DNA of 64,000 nucleotides from Bacteroidales bacterium UBA1715 (lineage in GTDB: Bacteria > Bacteroidota > Bacteroidia > Bacteroidales > UBA1715), in contig DCIX01000041.1 in the NCBI GenBank assembly GCA_002317135.1, positions 1 to 64,000 on the forward strand, given 5' to 3'. The notes below the pieces were generated by a model. The model did not search any database and had not been told where the DNA came from. It was given only the letters and a program-made list of their open reading frames with translations. A program made the translations under genes and the position numbers. Below are positions 54,099 to 63,047 of this stretch, piece by piece. Numbering within the stretch: position 1 is the first letter of the stretch; every line of letters starts with the position of its first letter.

Positions 54099-55139
54099 CT
54101 ATTTAGTTATTTGATTTTGTTTTGCAATAGCAATTGCACGTTGCAAACGTTGTGCAAGTACTTGCTTGTCGGGTAATTGTGTATAATACTGAGCCACTTT
54201 TACTGGCGATGTCTCGTCAAGCATCAAATATTCAATATGTTCGGTATTTCCTTCGGAGCAAAGTATTAAGCCTATTGGGCTTTCTTCTCCTTCTTTGCGT
54301 TCGTGTTTGTCCAGGTACCGTAAATAGAGTCGCATTTGTCCTTCGTGTTCGGGCTTGAATTTGCCAATTTTTAGATCAATAGCAATCATTCTGCGTAATG
54401 ATCTATGTAAGAAAAGCAAGTCTAAATGGTAGTCAACACCATCAACAGGAATACGTTTTTGGCGAGCCAGAAATGCGAAATCAGTCCCTAATTCTTGTAA
54501 AAAGGTCTCCATTTGTGTCACTATGGATTTCTCTAAATCTGATTCAGAGAAAACGTCTGGTAAGCCAAGCATATCAAGAAAGTAAGAACTCTTAAACACC
54601 ATATCGGGAACTATCTGATTGGTTTGTTCAACCTTTTCTAGTTCTTGTTTTATAAGTTCGTCGGGCCTACGACTCAATGCTGTACGTTCGTATAGCTGGC
54701 TGTCAATTTTCTGATCAAGTGTGCGAGTATTCCAATGTTCAAGCGCACACATTTCCATATAAAATTTACGAGCAAGTTCATTCTCAATATACATAAACGA
54801 ACGTATGTGCGTCCAACTGAATTGTCTACGCACCGCGTAGGCAATTTGCTCTTCCGAAAAAGTCTCCGCACTGCGTAGACAATGAAGCAACTGCTTATCG
54901 CTCCAACCTTTTCCATATTTTTCGGTAAGTTTTACCGAAAGATTTTTTATAACTTGCTTACCATAGTCAGCTCGTTTGTTTTGCAACACATCTTCTTTTA
55001 TGCGTTTGCCCACATACCAATAAGTCATTACCACTTGCGTGTTGGCATATAAAGCAATATTGGTTCGTGCATTATTTATTATTGTACAAACATCGCTTAA
55101 AAGTTTTTGATCGTTATGTTGTATATTCAATTCATCCAT
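54099..55139 (-). CDS. DUF1016 (YhcG-type) PD-(D/E)xK nuclease
   Basis: Protein of 346 aa. N-terminal DUF1016_N helical domain (YWYVGKRIKEDVLQNKRADYGKQ, given in part: ADYGKQVI; then GWSDKQLLHCLRSAE and RQFSWTHIRSFM), and a C-terminal nuclease core with VDGVDYHLDLLFLHRSLRRMIAIDLKIGKFKP: the Asp and the D-x-K pair of the PD-(D/E)xK superfamily. Such genes are regularly found between hsdM and hsdS in type I loci, exactly as here. They may modulate restriction or be an independent effector. Confidence 0.88.
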   Translation of the reverse strand: MDELNIQHNDQKLLSDVCTIINNARTNIALYANTQVVMTYWYVGKRIKEDVLQNKRADYGKQVIKNLSVKLTEKYGKGWSDKQLLHCLRSAETFSEEQIAYAVRRQFSWTHIRSFMYIENELARKFYMEMCALEHWNTRTLDQKIDSQLYERTALSRRPDELIKQELEKVEQTNQIVPDMVFKSSYFLDMLGLPDVFSESDLEKSIVTQMETFLQELGTDFAFLARQKRIPVDGVDYHLDLLFLHRSLRRMIAIDLKIGKFKPEHEGQMRLYLRYLDKHERKEGEESPIGLILCSEGNTEHIEYLMLDETSPVKVAQYYTQLPDKQVLAQRLQRAIAIAKQNQITK

Positions 55140-55153
55140 AAATAATGTGCGAT

Positions 55154-56671
55154 TTATTCTATTGTTATACCCAACAGCTCTTGTATTTTATTGAGTGTGC
55201 TATCTATTTTAGCATCAAGTGCTGCACGTTGTTCGTGATATTCTGCTAGCAATTCCTTAGGTTCAAGTATTATTTCTTCTTCTTTTGGATATTTGCAAAG
55301 ATCAAAGTTGTAGCCTAGTTCAGCAAGTTCTTGTGCAGTGTAGCACTTTGATTTATAACCAACAACCTCGCCGTCTTCGTTGCATTCAGGCATTTCAACA
55401 CGATTTTCCCACCAATCTTTCACCACTTGCATATGCTCGTCTTTTATTGGCTTTGTCTTGCTAAAATGCTTCTGGTTTGCTGGCATATCCATACGATAAA
55501 ACCACACATCTTTTGTATTGTAACTATTAGGAGCACCTTCTGCTTTTTTATTATCAAAGAAAAGGACATTGGTTGTAATACTTGTATATGGAGCAAAAAC
55601 CGATTGTGGCAAACGAATAATTGTGTGCAAATTGAATTGAGAGAGCAGAATCTTTTTCACTTCAATAGAAGCATTGTCGGTGCCAAACAGAAATCCGTCG
55701 GGAATAATAACCCCAGCTCTACCATTTGCTTTCAATCGTTTTGTTATATACGCAAGGAATAAAACTGCCGTTTCCGAAGTTCGTACACTCTCAGGAAAGT
55801 TTGTCAATTCTCCAGCCGTTGTCATACCGCCGTATGGAGGGTTCATACCGATTACATCTACTTTTTCTTTTTCCTCGTAATCGTTTATATTTTTGACAAA
55901 TGCTGTCCCGCTCGTTAAGTCAGGATTATCAATACCGTGAACCAACATATTTGTGGCACAAAGCAAATAAGGAATTGCCTTTAATTCACAACCAACAACA
56001 GCATTTTGGAATTGAGCTACCTGTTTTTCGGTTTTTACACCTTGTTTATTCAAATGATCTATAGCGGCAGTAAGAAAACCACCTGTACCACACGCAAAGT
56101 CACCAAACTTTTCACCAAGTACAGGATTGAGTTGTTCAACTATAAAATTGGTAACTGCACGAGGAGTGTAGTATTCTCCTGTTTCCTTGCTACTTTGCAT
56201 TATGCGAAGCATTTCTTCATACATCTGCCCAAATAAATGGCGTTGTTTTGCATCGTGGTAGTTTAGTTCGTTAACTAAATTTACCAATTCACGCAACTGA
56301 TAGCCATTACGCATATGTTGCGTAAGCCCACTAAACACCTTACGAACAATTCTTTGGCGTGGTTCCAACCCCGAAACATCCATTGTCGCACAATGTTGGT
56401 AAATTTCGTTCAATCGTTGTACCAAAGCATCACCAGTCATAGATTTTCCATCAGAACCAGGCATAGCCCACGCATTCCATTGGTATTCTTGCTTTAACGC
56501 AGAATGAAAGTCTTTGCCTTCGCTATCGGCCTCGTCCGCCCATTCTTCTTCAAGAGCATTGTATATGCGTAAAAACACTAATGAAACAAATTGTTCCAAT
56601 CGTTGGTACTCTGTGCTTACGCTAGTATCTGGGCGCATAATGTCACGTGCGCTTTTCCAAGTAAATGCCAT
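55154..56671 (-). CDS. hsdM: Type I DNA methyltransferase subunit M (system 2)
   Basis: Protein of 505 aa. Motif I DFACGTGGFL, catalytic motif NPPY (VIGMNPPYGGM), helical N-terminus and a C-terminal region for HsdS contact. An N6-adenine methyltransferase. It differs strongly from system 1 HsdM in sequence, so the two systems belong to different type I classes. 12 bp after hsdR. Confidence 0.93.
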   Translation of the reverse strand: MAFTWKSARDIMRPDTSVSTEYQRLEQFVSLVFLRIYNALEEEWADEADSEGKDFHSALKQEYQWNAWAMPGSDGKSMTGDALVQRLNEIYQHCATMDVSGLEPRQRIVRKVFSGLTQHMRNGYQLRELVNLVNELNYHDAKQRHLFGQMYEEMLRIMQSSKETGEYYTPRAVTNFIVEQLNPVLGEKFGDFACGTGGFLTAAIDHLNKQGVKTEKQVAQFQNAVVGCELKAIPYLLCATNMLVHGIDNPDLTSGTAFVKNINDYEEKEKVDVIGMNPPYGGMTTAGELTNFPESVRTSETAVLFLAYITKRLKANGRAGVIIPDGFLFGTDNASIEVKKILLSQFNLHTIIRLPQSVFAPYTSITTNVLFFDNKKAEGAPNSYNTKDVWFYRMDMPANQKHFSKTKPIKDEHMQVVKDWWENRVEMPECNEDGEVVGYKSKCYTAQELAELGYNFDLCKYPKEEEIILEPKELLAEYHEQRAALDAKIDSTLNKIQELLGITIE

Positions 56672-56683
56672 AGTTTAATTGTA

Positions 56684-58999
56684 TTATGCGATTTGGTAAA
56701 ATGTATCTTCTATTTCTTTAATTGCTTGTTTGTATTTATCTATACCACCAAACACAGTATTTTTTATGTAAACAGGCGAACCTATTGCTGCAATTTCATC
56801 AACCTTTAGCGCATCTTGTTTTTCAAATGCAAGAATGCCAAATTGAGCATACGTATCAACAAGTATTTCTAAAACTCTACGAGCATCCTCATTGTATTTG
56901 TCAAGTAGCTTGCGTTCTTTCACTCTTCGTGCACGTTCCGCACGAAATAACATAGGTTGTTTGAAAGCAATATTACAAATAATGTCAAAAATATCCCGAC
57001 CATTATAATTTTCTGGATATAGTTTACGTAATTCGGCAAAATTTATACCCTCGTTTTCTATAATGTCAACAATCTTCTGCTTACGTTCTTCCGCGTTCCA
57101 TTTTTGTAGAAAATCGTCAAGAGACGAGAATATATTGGCAAAACGTTGATGGGTATAATCGCTATATTCAGTCGCAATAGGTTTACCATCTTTGCCAAGT
57201 ACCATTCTTGTTTCACTATCAATTTTAATTTCTTGACCATTCCCATCAATTATAGGCTTTAATACAGGAGTGCCACTTGTCTTCTTCTTTTTCTTGCTAC
57301 CACTCCCTTTTCTTGTTGGAGGCTCTGGTTCACCATCAAAATCTTTTTCAAAAAATAGATTTGTAGCACCACGGAAATCAAGAATATCAAAATAGTACTT
57401 ATGGTCTTCCACAATTCGTGTACCTCTACCGATTATTTGTTTGAATTCCGTCATACTTGTAATCTGACGATACAACACAATCAAGCCAACAGTTTTCGTG
57501 TCAACCCCAGTAGAAAGTAATTGCGATGTAGTAACCACTGTAGGAACAGGGACAAGTTTAGAAATAAAGTTGGTTATTTCCTTTTTCCCTTCAGCATCAC
57601 TTGCTGTAATACGCATAATATACTTATTCTGATTTTCAACCTGACGTTGTTCGTTAAAATGAATAAGAGCCTTGCGCATTTCAAACGCATCGATTTCTTC
57701 GTCACAAAAGACAATAGTTTTTGTCATAGGACCAATATCTTCCAAAAAATCAGTAATACGTTTTGCTGCAACTAAATAATGTTGCTTAATACCAAGTTTT
57801 CGAGGTAAATCGCTTTGATAAACAAAATCACCTTCTATCTTTTCTTCAACACAAGAGGCTTCAACCTTATTTAATTTGTAGCCCTGTGAATCAATATTTA
57901 TATTTACTTTGGTAACTCTATAAGGAGCAAGAAAACCATCATCAATACCTTGTTTTAAAGAATATGTATAAAGAGCTTTTCCAAAATATTCAATATTACT
58001 ATTATTAGCATCTTTATCATCCCTTGGCGTTGCCGTCATACCAATGTGTGTTGCAGAGCTAAAATAGTCAAGGATTTTTCTCCATTCCGAATTCGCCTTT
58101 GCCGAACCTCTATGACACTCATCTATCATTATTATATCAAAGAAGTCTCTATTGAATTGTTCATAAGGTTGTGGAGCTCCTTCTGGCAAATTATATTGCA
58201 CCAATTGATGGTACAAACTCATAAAAATCTCGTGACTTTGTGAGGCTGTACGTTGTTCAATCTTAACCATTTTTTTACCAAACGGCTTAAAATCTTGTGC
58301 CATTGTTTGGTCAATCAAGATATTTCTGTCGGCAAGATAAAGGATACGCAAATTTCCATTACTTGATTGCAACAAACGATATAATATTTGAAAGGCAGTG
58401 TATGTTTTTCCTGTTCCTGTCGCCATTACAAACATCATTCGCTTTTGCCCTTGTGCAATAGCCTCTATAACTTTATCTATAACAATACGTTGATAATAGC
58501 GAGGTTCTTTTTTACCTTCAATATCGTAGTAATACTCTTTATTGATAATTTCAAGTTGTTGCGGAGTATAACTTTTGTTAAGACAGAATCTTTCCCATAA
58601 TTCTTTTTGCGTAGGGAAAGCATCCATTCCAATAGTTTTTTCTCCCGCATTGGACATATCATAAAACTCGAAATTCTTTCCATTTGAGCTAAATGCAAAA
58701 GGAACATTTAACAAGTTAGCATAGTTTATGGCTTGTTGAATACCTGTTCCATCGCTAGCACTATTACGCTTGGCTTCTACAACAGCCAACGGAGAGCCAT
58801 TAGGAGCAAACAACAAATAGTCCGCAAATAATGCCTTATCACGGTAATGTTCATCATCTTCATCAATATGAACACGTCCATCAGTAATTTTATATTCAAG
58901 TCGCATATTCTTAGGAAATTCCCAACCAGCCTTTGACAAAGCCTGATTTATGAACATACGAGTTTCCGTTTCGTTGTAATCAGCGATTTTTATATCCAC
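56684..58999 (-). CDS. hsdR: Type I restriction endonuclease subunit R (system 2)
   Basis: Protein of 771 aa, of the EcoEI/EcoR124-like short class. N-terminal nuclease core (ADYLLFAPNGSPLAVVEAKR), Walker A MATGTGKT, DECH box IMIDECHRGS, motif III GMTATP, motif VI QIIGRGTR. A Lys-rich linker (KGSGSKKKKKTSGT) precedes the C-terminal HsdM-binding domain. It is the first gene of this operon and starts with GTG. Confidence 0.93.
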   Translation of the reverse strand: MDIKIADYNETETRMFINQALSKAGWEFPKNMRLEYKITDGRVHIDEDDEHYRDKALFADYLLFAPNGSPLAVVEAKRNSASDGTGIQQAINYANLLNVPFAFSSNGKNFEFYDMSNAGEKTIGMDAFPTQKELWERFCLNKSYTPQQLEIINKEYYYDIEGKKEPRYYQRIVIDKVIEAIAQGQKRMMFVMATGTGKTYTAFQILYRLLQSSNGNLRILYLADRNILIDQTMAQDFKPFGKKMVKIEQRTASQSHEIFMSLYHQLVQYNLPEGAPQPYEQFNRDFFDIIMIDECHRGSAKANSEWRKILDYFSSATHIGMTATPRDDKDANNSNIEYFGKALYTYSLKQGIDDGFLAPYRVTKVNINIDSQGYKLNKVEASCVEEKIEGDFVYQSDLPRKLGIKQHYLVAAKRITDFLEDIGPMTKTIVFCDEEIDAFEMRKALIHFNEQRQVENQNKYIMRITASDAEGKKEITNFISKLVPVPTVVTTSQLLSTGVDTKTVGLIVLYRQITSMTEFKQIIGRGTRIVEDHKYYFDILDFRGATNLFFEKDFDGEPEPPTRKGSGSKKKKKTSGTPVLKPIIDGNGQEIKIDSETRMVLGKDGKPIATEYSDYTHQRFANIFSSLDDFLQKWNAEERKQKIVDIIENEGINFAELRKLYPENYNGRDIFDIICNIAFKQPMLFRAERARRVKERKLLDKYNEDARRVLEILVDTYAQFGILAFEKQDALKVDEIAAIGSPVYIKNTVFGGIDKYKQAIKEIEDTFYQIA

Positions 59000-59022
59000 G
59001 ACTAAGATAGTTTGAATTACAA

Positions 59023-59030
59023 CAAAGATA
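59023..59030 (-). promoter_or_regulatory. -7 box for the second restriction operon
   Basis: TATCTTTG on the minus strand, 23 bp ahead of the GTG of hsdR. Confidence 0.45.
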
Positions 59031-59153
59031 ATAAATTTTCTAATGAAAGACCATTAGGTTAACTGTAGATAAATCAAAAATTTATGAGGTTAGTCTTTAC
59101 TTTTTAGTATGGAGATTGTTCGCTGCGTCCACAGTACCGAACCGTCGTATCCC

Positions 59154-59195
59154 CTTTTGTCTTTCGCCTTTAGCCTTTTGCCCTTCAACTTTCAA
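59154..59195. repeat. Degenerate 7-bp tandem repeat (six units)
   Basis: Six consecutive heptads: CTTTTGT, CTTTCGC, CTTTAGC, CTTTTGC, CCTTCAA, CTTTCAA. The array runs into the last codons and stop of the mutY-like gene. Heptanucleotide arrays of this kind are known from several bacterial phyla, and copy number tends to vary. Confidence 0.7.
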
Positions 59196-60012
59196 TCACA
59201 ACTCTACCAGCAACTACCGATACCATCTTATCTTTTTGCAACGCATCAATAAGTTCTTGTACAAGGCTCAAATCGTAGCCTATAAACTCTGATATTTCAG
59301 AAACGTCCAATGGACCTTTTTGTAACAAACAACGCAATACAGCGGCTCTTTTTTGTCTAAACGAGCCTTCAAACTTCGATTGTGTAGTATGCTTTTTCGA
59401 CATTTTATTGAAATTGCCTTCAGTCTTCTTCAAATAAGTGCCATAATCCATCAACGCCCAATACCATTGGCGTGGATTTTCGGCATACAATGTCTGTTTG
59501 GCTAAATCGTGTAACACCGATTCATCAATTTTTTCGGTTTGGTTATGCAAGAAAGTGTAGATAAGAACCGTGCGCACATTTGTTTCCAAAAAGATCAACG
59601 GCTGATTAAATGCATATACCAAGATTGAAGCTGCGGTATTTTCTCCTATTCCCGGGCAAGAGCGAAGAAAGGCTTCGTCGGTTGGAAAACTGCCATTCTC
59701 AACTATTTTTTGTGCCGTCTGGTGCAAAAAACGGGCTCTTCGGTTGTAACCCAATCCCGACCAATGTGCTAAAACTTCCTGGAAATCAGCGTGAGCTAAG
59801 TCTTCCAAAATCGGAAACGCTTCGATAAATTCAGCAAACTTCTGCATTACGCGTGGCACCTGCGTTTGTTGCAGCATAATTTCCGAAAGTAAAATAAAAT
59901 AAGGAGTTGTATCGGAACGCCAAGGCATTTCACGATACAACTCCTTTCCTTTTGCTAAAACAGTTTGCTGAAATTCAGCTATTTGTTCAGCCGACAACTG
60001 AATGTTATTCAT
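59185..60012 (-). CDS. MutY-like adenine DNA glycosylase lacking the iron-sulfur cluster
   Basis: Protein of 275 aa with an HhH-GPD fold: EIMLQQTQVPRV (catalytic-type Glu44), helix-hairpin-helix CPGIGENTAASIL, and FLETNVRTV, where MutY has LDGNVxRV, so the catalytic Asp position is Glu144. The Cys-x6-Cys-x2-Cys-x5-Cys cluster after it is absent (no cysteine in GTYLKKTEGNFNKM). The NUDIX-like 8-oxoG-reading domain of MutY is also absent; a winged-helix-like tail (LLQKGPLDVSEISEFIGYD) replaces it. Probably a base excision repair enzyme of a cluster-less Bacteroidetes subgroup; substrate uncertain. It overlaps the TerC gene by 8 bp. Confidence 0.8.
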   Translation of the reverse strand: MNNIQLSAEQIAEFQQTVLAKGKELYREMPWRSDTTPYFILLSEIMLQQTQVPRVMQKFAEFIEAFPILEDLAHADFQEVLAHWSGLGYNRRARFLHQTAQKIVENGSFPTDEAFLRSCPGIGENTAASILVYAFNQPLIFLETNVRTVLIYTFLHNQTEKIDESVLHDLAKQTLYAENPRQWYWALMDYGTYLKKTEGNFNKMSKKHTTQSKFEGSFRQKRAAVLRCLLQKGPLDVSEISEFIGYDLSLVQELIDALQKDKMVSVVAGRVVIES

Positions 60013-60988
60013 TATTGCCGGATTGTTTCTTCTTGCTAATTATAATAGATGCAATAATGCCAACAGTAAGAATTACTGCTATTACAAGCAAAGATATTCC
60101 GATTGGAATGTGTACAACTTCCATCAACAACATCTTTACAGCAATGAAAAGTAATAACACTACCAAACTATATTTAATGTACTCAAATTTCGACATTGCC
60201 GAAGCAAGAACAAAATACAACGAGCGTAATCCTAATATTGCACAAATATTCGATGTAAAGACAATAAAAGGATCCGTTGTGATTGAAAATATTGCAGGAA
60301 TAGAATCAACGGCAAACAAAACATCGGTAGTTTCAATTACAACCAAAACGACAAGCAAAGGCGTTACCGCCTTTACGCCGTTTGGTAATTTTGTAAAGAA
60401 ATTTCCTCCATCAAGTTCAGAACTTACTGGATAGAATTTACGTATCATTCGAATAAAAAAGTTCTTGTCCGCATCGAATTCGTCGTCTTTTCCAAACAAC
60501 ATTTTTAACGCAGAAACAAGCAACAATGCACCGAACACATACATAATCCAAGAGAAACGGTTTACCAAAGCTGCTCCTAACACTATCATAATGCCACGGA
60601 AAACCAAGGCTCCAAGTATTCCCCAGAACAACACTTCGTGTTGATATTTTGCTGGAATCTTGAAATAGGCAAACAACATAGCCATAACAAATATATTGTC
60701 GAGACTAAGCGCTTTCTCAATCAAATAACCAGTAAGGAATTTTAATCCTGCATCAGCACCATCTTTAATAGCTGCATCCGGACTTTCTGACAACAAGTTA
60801 CAGAAATCAGCATCGTAGGCAAAATAAAGAACTACATTGAACGCCAACGAGCATCCAATCCATAAACAAGTCATTTTTAATGCTTCCGACATAGAGATTT
60901 CGTGTTTTTCCCTATTAAAAACACCTAAATCTAGTGCCAAAAGCACAAAAACAAAAATCAAAAACAGTATCCAGACTAGATAGTGCAT
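60005..60988 (-). CDS. TerC/Alx-family membrane protein
   Basis: Protein of 327 aa with about nine transmembrane helices. Family signatures: LALDLGVFNR, EKALSLDNIFVMAMLF, FWGILGALVFRG, and ETTDVLFAVDSIPAIF, whose acidic residues sit within helices. Members transport or respond to metals (manganese for Alx/MntX-type relatives, tellurite in plasmid TerC). Likely co-transcribed with the glycosylase gene. Confidence 0.88.
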   Translation of the reverse strand: MHYLVWILFLIFVFVLLALDLGVFNREKHEISMSEALKMTCLWIGCSLAFNVVLYFAYDADFCNLLSESPDAAIKDGADAGLKFLTGYLIEKALSLDNIFVMAMLFAYFKIPAKYQHEVLFWGILGALVFRGIMIVLGAALVNRFSWIMYVFGALLLVSALKMLFGKDDEFDADKNFFIRMIRKFYPVSSELDGGNFFTKLPNGVKAVTPLLVVLVVIETTDVLFAVDSIPAIFSITTDPFIVFTSNICAILGLRSLYFVLASAMSKFEYIKYSLVVLLLFIAVKMLLMEVVHIPIGISLLVIAVILTVGIIASIIISKKKQSGNNE

Positions 60989-60998
60989 ATAGTATTAA

Positions 60999-61496
60999 TT
61001 AAAATTTGTAACGAGCTGATAATGTTGGCCACAAAGCGTGCAAAAGAACATCACCGTTCAAAGAAACGCCATCACCAAAATAAGGACCTACAACTGGACG
61101 GAAGTCAGCAGAAAGTTGTAGTGGGAACCAGAATGTATATTCCAAACCTACCATACCTGCAACACCTACAAATACGCCAAGTTCATCTCTATCTTTTTCA
61201 ACATTGTAACGATTCCAATCAATACCAGCAGCACCACCAACACCAAGGTACCAGTTCCATTCACCTTTTGGAGACCAATCTGGAGAAGCGATAATCCAGT
61301 TATAAACAGCAGAAACTTGAGTTCCTTTTAAGTTATTCCATACACCAGCATCAAATTCCCAGAAGTTAGAAGAACCAGCTTCACGTTGGTAAGAAACTTC
61401 TAAAATGTTTGAAAGACGAGCACCAATAGCTCTGTGTTGTGCCATAGCACCCATTGTAAACATGCTTAATAATGCAACTACTAATAATTTTTTCAT
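60999..61496 (-). CDS. Small outer membrane beta-barrel protein
   Basis: Protein of 165 aa with a signal peptide (MKKLLVVALLSMFTMGAMAQ) and about eight predicted strands ending WPTLSARYKF, a C-terminal Phe. The in-frame start at 61547 lies before the signal peptide and overlaps the next gene upstream; the ATG at 61496 is used here. Function unknown. Confidence 0.75.
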   Translation of the reverse strand: MKKLLVVALLSMFTMGAMAQHRAIGARLSNILEVSYQREAGSSNFWEFDAGVWNNLKGTQVSAVYNWIIASPDWSPKGEWNWYLGVGGAAGIDWNRYNVEKDRDELGVFVGVAGMVGLEYTFWFPLQLSADFRPVVGPYFGDGVSLNGDVLLHALWPTLSARYKF

Positions 61497-61527
61497 TTTT
61501 TTATAAAATTTAATAATTAATGATTTA

Positions 61528-63045
61528 CTATTTCGAATAAGGAACAACCCCTTTGTTCTTGTTTTTCTTATCGTCTAACAATGAAGCACCACGATTACTC
61601 TTATCGTCACGGCTTCCGTTCTTTTGAACGCATCCTAATACAATATTGCATCCCATACGCATACTTACCGAACGAGCACCGGCAGGGAACAACAACGCAC
61701 CAATCAAGTTATCGGAAACAAAATACCATTGGAATGGTCCAGGATGTACGGTAAATCCAACACCAATGTTATTGTAGTTTCCATTTATGAATGAATAACT
61801 CAATGTCGCCGCAGTAAATTTGAACGGTTTAAAGTTCGCAGTAACCGTAGCAGACGAGCGTACTTTATTAGGCAAAATCTCGAACTTACCCAACAAACCT
61901 AACGACAAGCGTTTTGTTGCTCTATAACGAACTCCGGCATATATTTTCGTTGGCAGTTTTGTTGTGTATGCACCTTCTTTATAATTGATTTCCTTAAAAT
62001 TAGCCACAATTGAATCTAAATCAATTGTTTCGGCAAAATCATTGAACTGCAAATTATAAATGTTCACACCTTCAAAGCGCATAGAATCTTCGTCGTACAA
62101 GGCAAATTGACTTGCATTTGTTTTCCAACGAATCATACCCAAATCTTCAACACTTGCAAAAGCTGCCAAAGAACTTGTAATATCTTTTGTAAAACCGAAA
62201 TCAAATGCAGCACCATAATTACCTGTCATCAAGGCATAATCTTTCACAATTGTACCAACCGATTCTTCACTAAAATCAGTGAAATTCATTTCATCTACAT
62301 AGCCATCATCATTAAGCGTAACTTCCAAAGGAAGGTTTGTATTTATGGTATATTCAGACTTTATATTAATGTAGTTTGTCCGTTCTTGCGTATTTAACTC
62401 TATCTTCGACGAAGTTGTTGCCAAGTTAGCCACACCAACAAGCAATTTCGCACGGAAACCAGCAGCGAATGTCTTTGTAACTTGACTCGCAAATCCTAAC
62501 GACAATTGATGGAAATACGTTACATTCACGCCAAGTCCTGTAAAATCAGCATTACGAACTGCATCGTTACCTTTAGCCGCAAATTCAAACAACGACTTAG
62601 GCATACCAACATCGGAAATCATTCGTTCCGACAAGTCAAAAGATAAGAAAGACTTCTTCCCTAGTTTGAAACCGAAGTTCAACAAATCCATCTGTAAATC
62701 AAGCGATGTATAGTTGACCTTACGCAATTTTTTTAAGAAATCGTCGATGTTTGCCGTTGGATGCAATGGCGTAATCAAAGAATCCTTGTACGCACCTTCA
62801 CCATGGAAAATAACATCGCTATAATCAACAGGAAGATTTACGGCAACCGTCATAGATGGTGGCAATTGACCAAACAAAGGAATAATAAGACCTCCAATGT
62901 AGAACTTGCAGTTTGGAAATTGCGATGGATTTATGAAAGATGATTGAGGAACACGTTCCATCAAATACATCGTATTGTCGATTTGGGCAAATGTTGCGTC
63001 AAACAACAACAAAGAAAGCAATATGGTAAGTAATTTTTTCTTCAT
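61528..63045 (-). CDS. DUF5723 outer membrane protein
   Basis: Protein of 505 aa with a signal peptide (MKKKLLTILLSLLLFDATFA). Features of the DUF5723 family: RVPQSSFINPSQFPNCKFYIG at the mature N-terminus (abbreviated INPSQFPNCKFY) and a long barrel with repeated aromatic strands (IYAGVRYRATKRLSLGLLGKFE region). Role unknown. It lies 2 bp after the partial gene at the window end, so both are one operon. Confidence 0.8.
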   Translation of the reverse strand: MKKKLLTILLSLLLFDATFAQIDNTMYLMERVPQSSFINPSQFPNCKFYIGGLIIPLFGQLPPSMTVAVNLPVDYSDVIFHGEGAYKDSLITPLHPTANIDDFLKKLRKVNYTSLDLQMDLLNFGFKLGKKSFLSFDLSERMISDVGMPKSLFEFAAKGNDAVRNADFTGLGVNVTYFHQLSLGFASQVTKTFAAGFRAKLLVGVANLATTSSKIELNTQERTNYINIKSEYTINTNLPLEVTLNDDGYVDEMNFTDFSEESVGTIVKDYALMTGNYGAAFDFGFTKDITSSLAAFASVEDLGMIRWKTNASQFALYDEDSMRFEGVNIYNLQFNDFAETIDLDSIVANFKEINYKEGAYTTKLPTKIYAGVRYRATKRLSLGLLGKFEILPNKVRSSATVTANFKPFKFTAATLSYSFINGNYNNIGVGFTVHPGPFQWYFVSDNLIGALLFPAGARSVSMRMGCNIVLGCVQKNGSRDDKSNRGASLLDDKKNKNKGVVPYSK

Positions 63046-63047
63046 AG

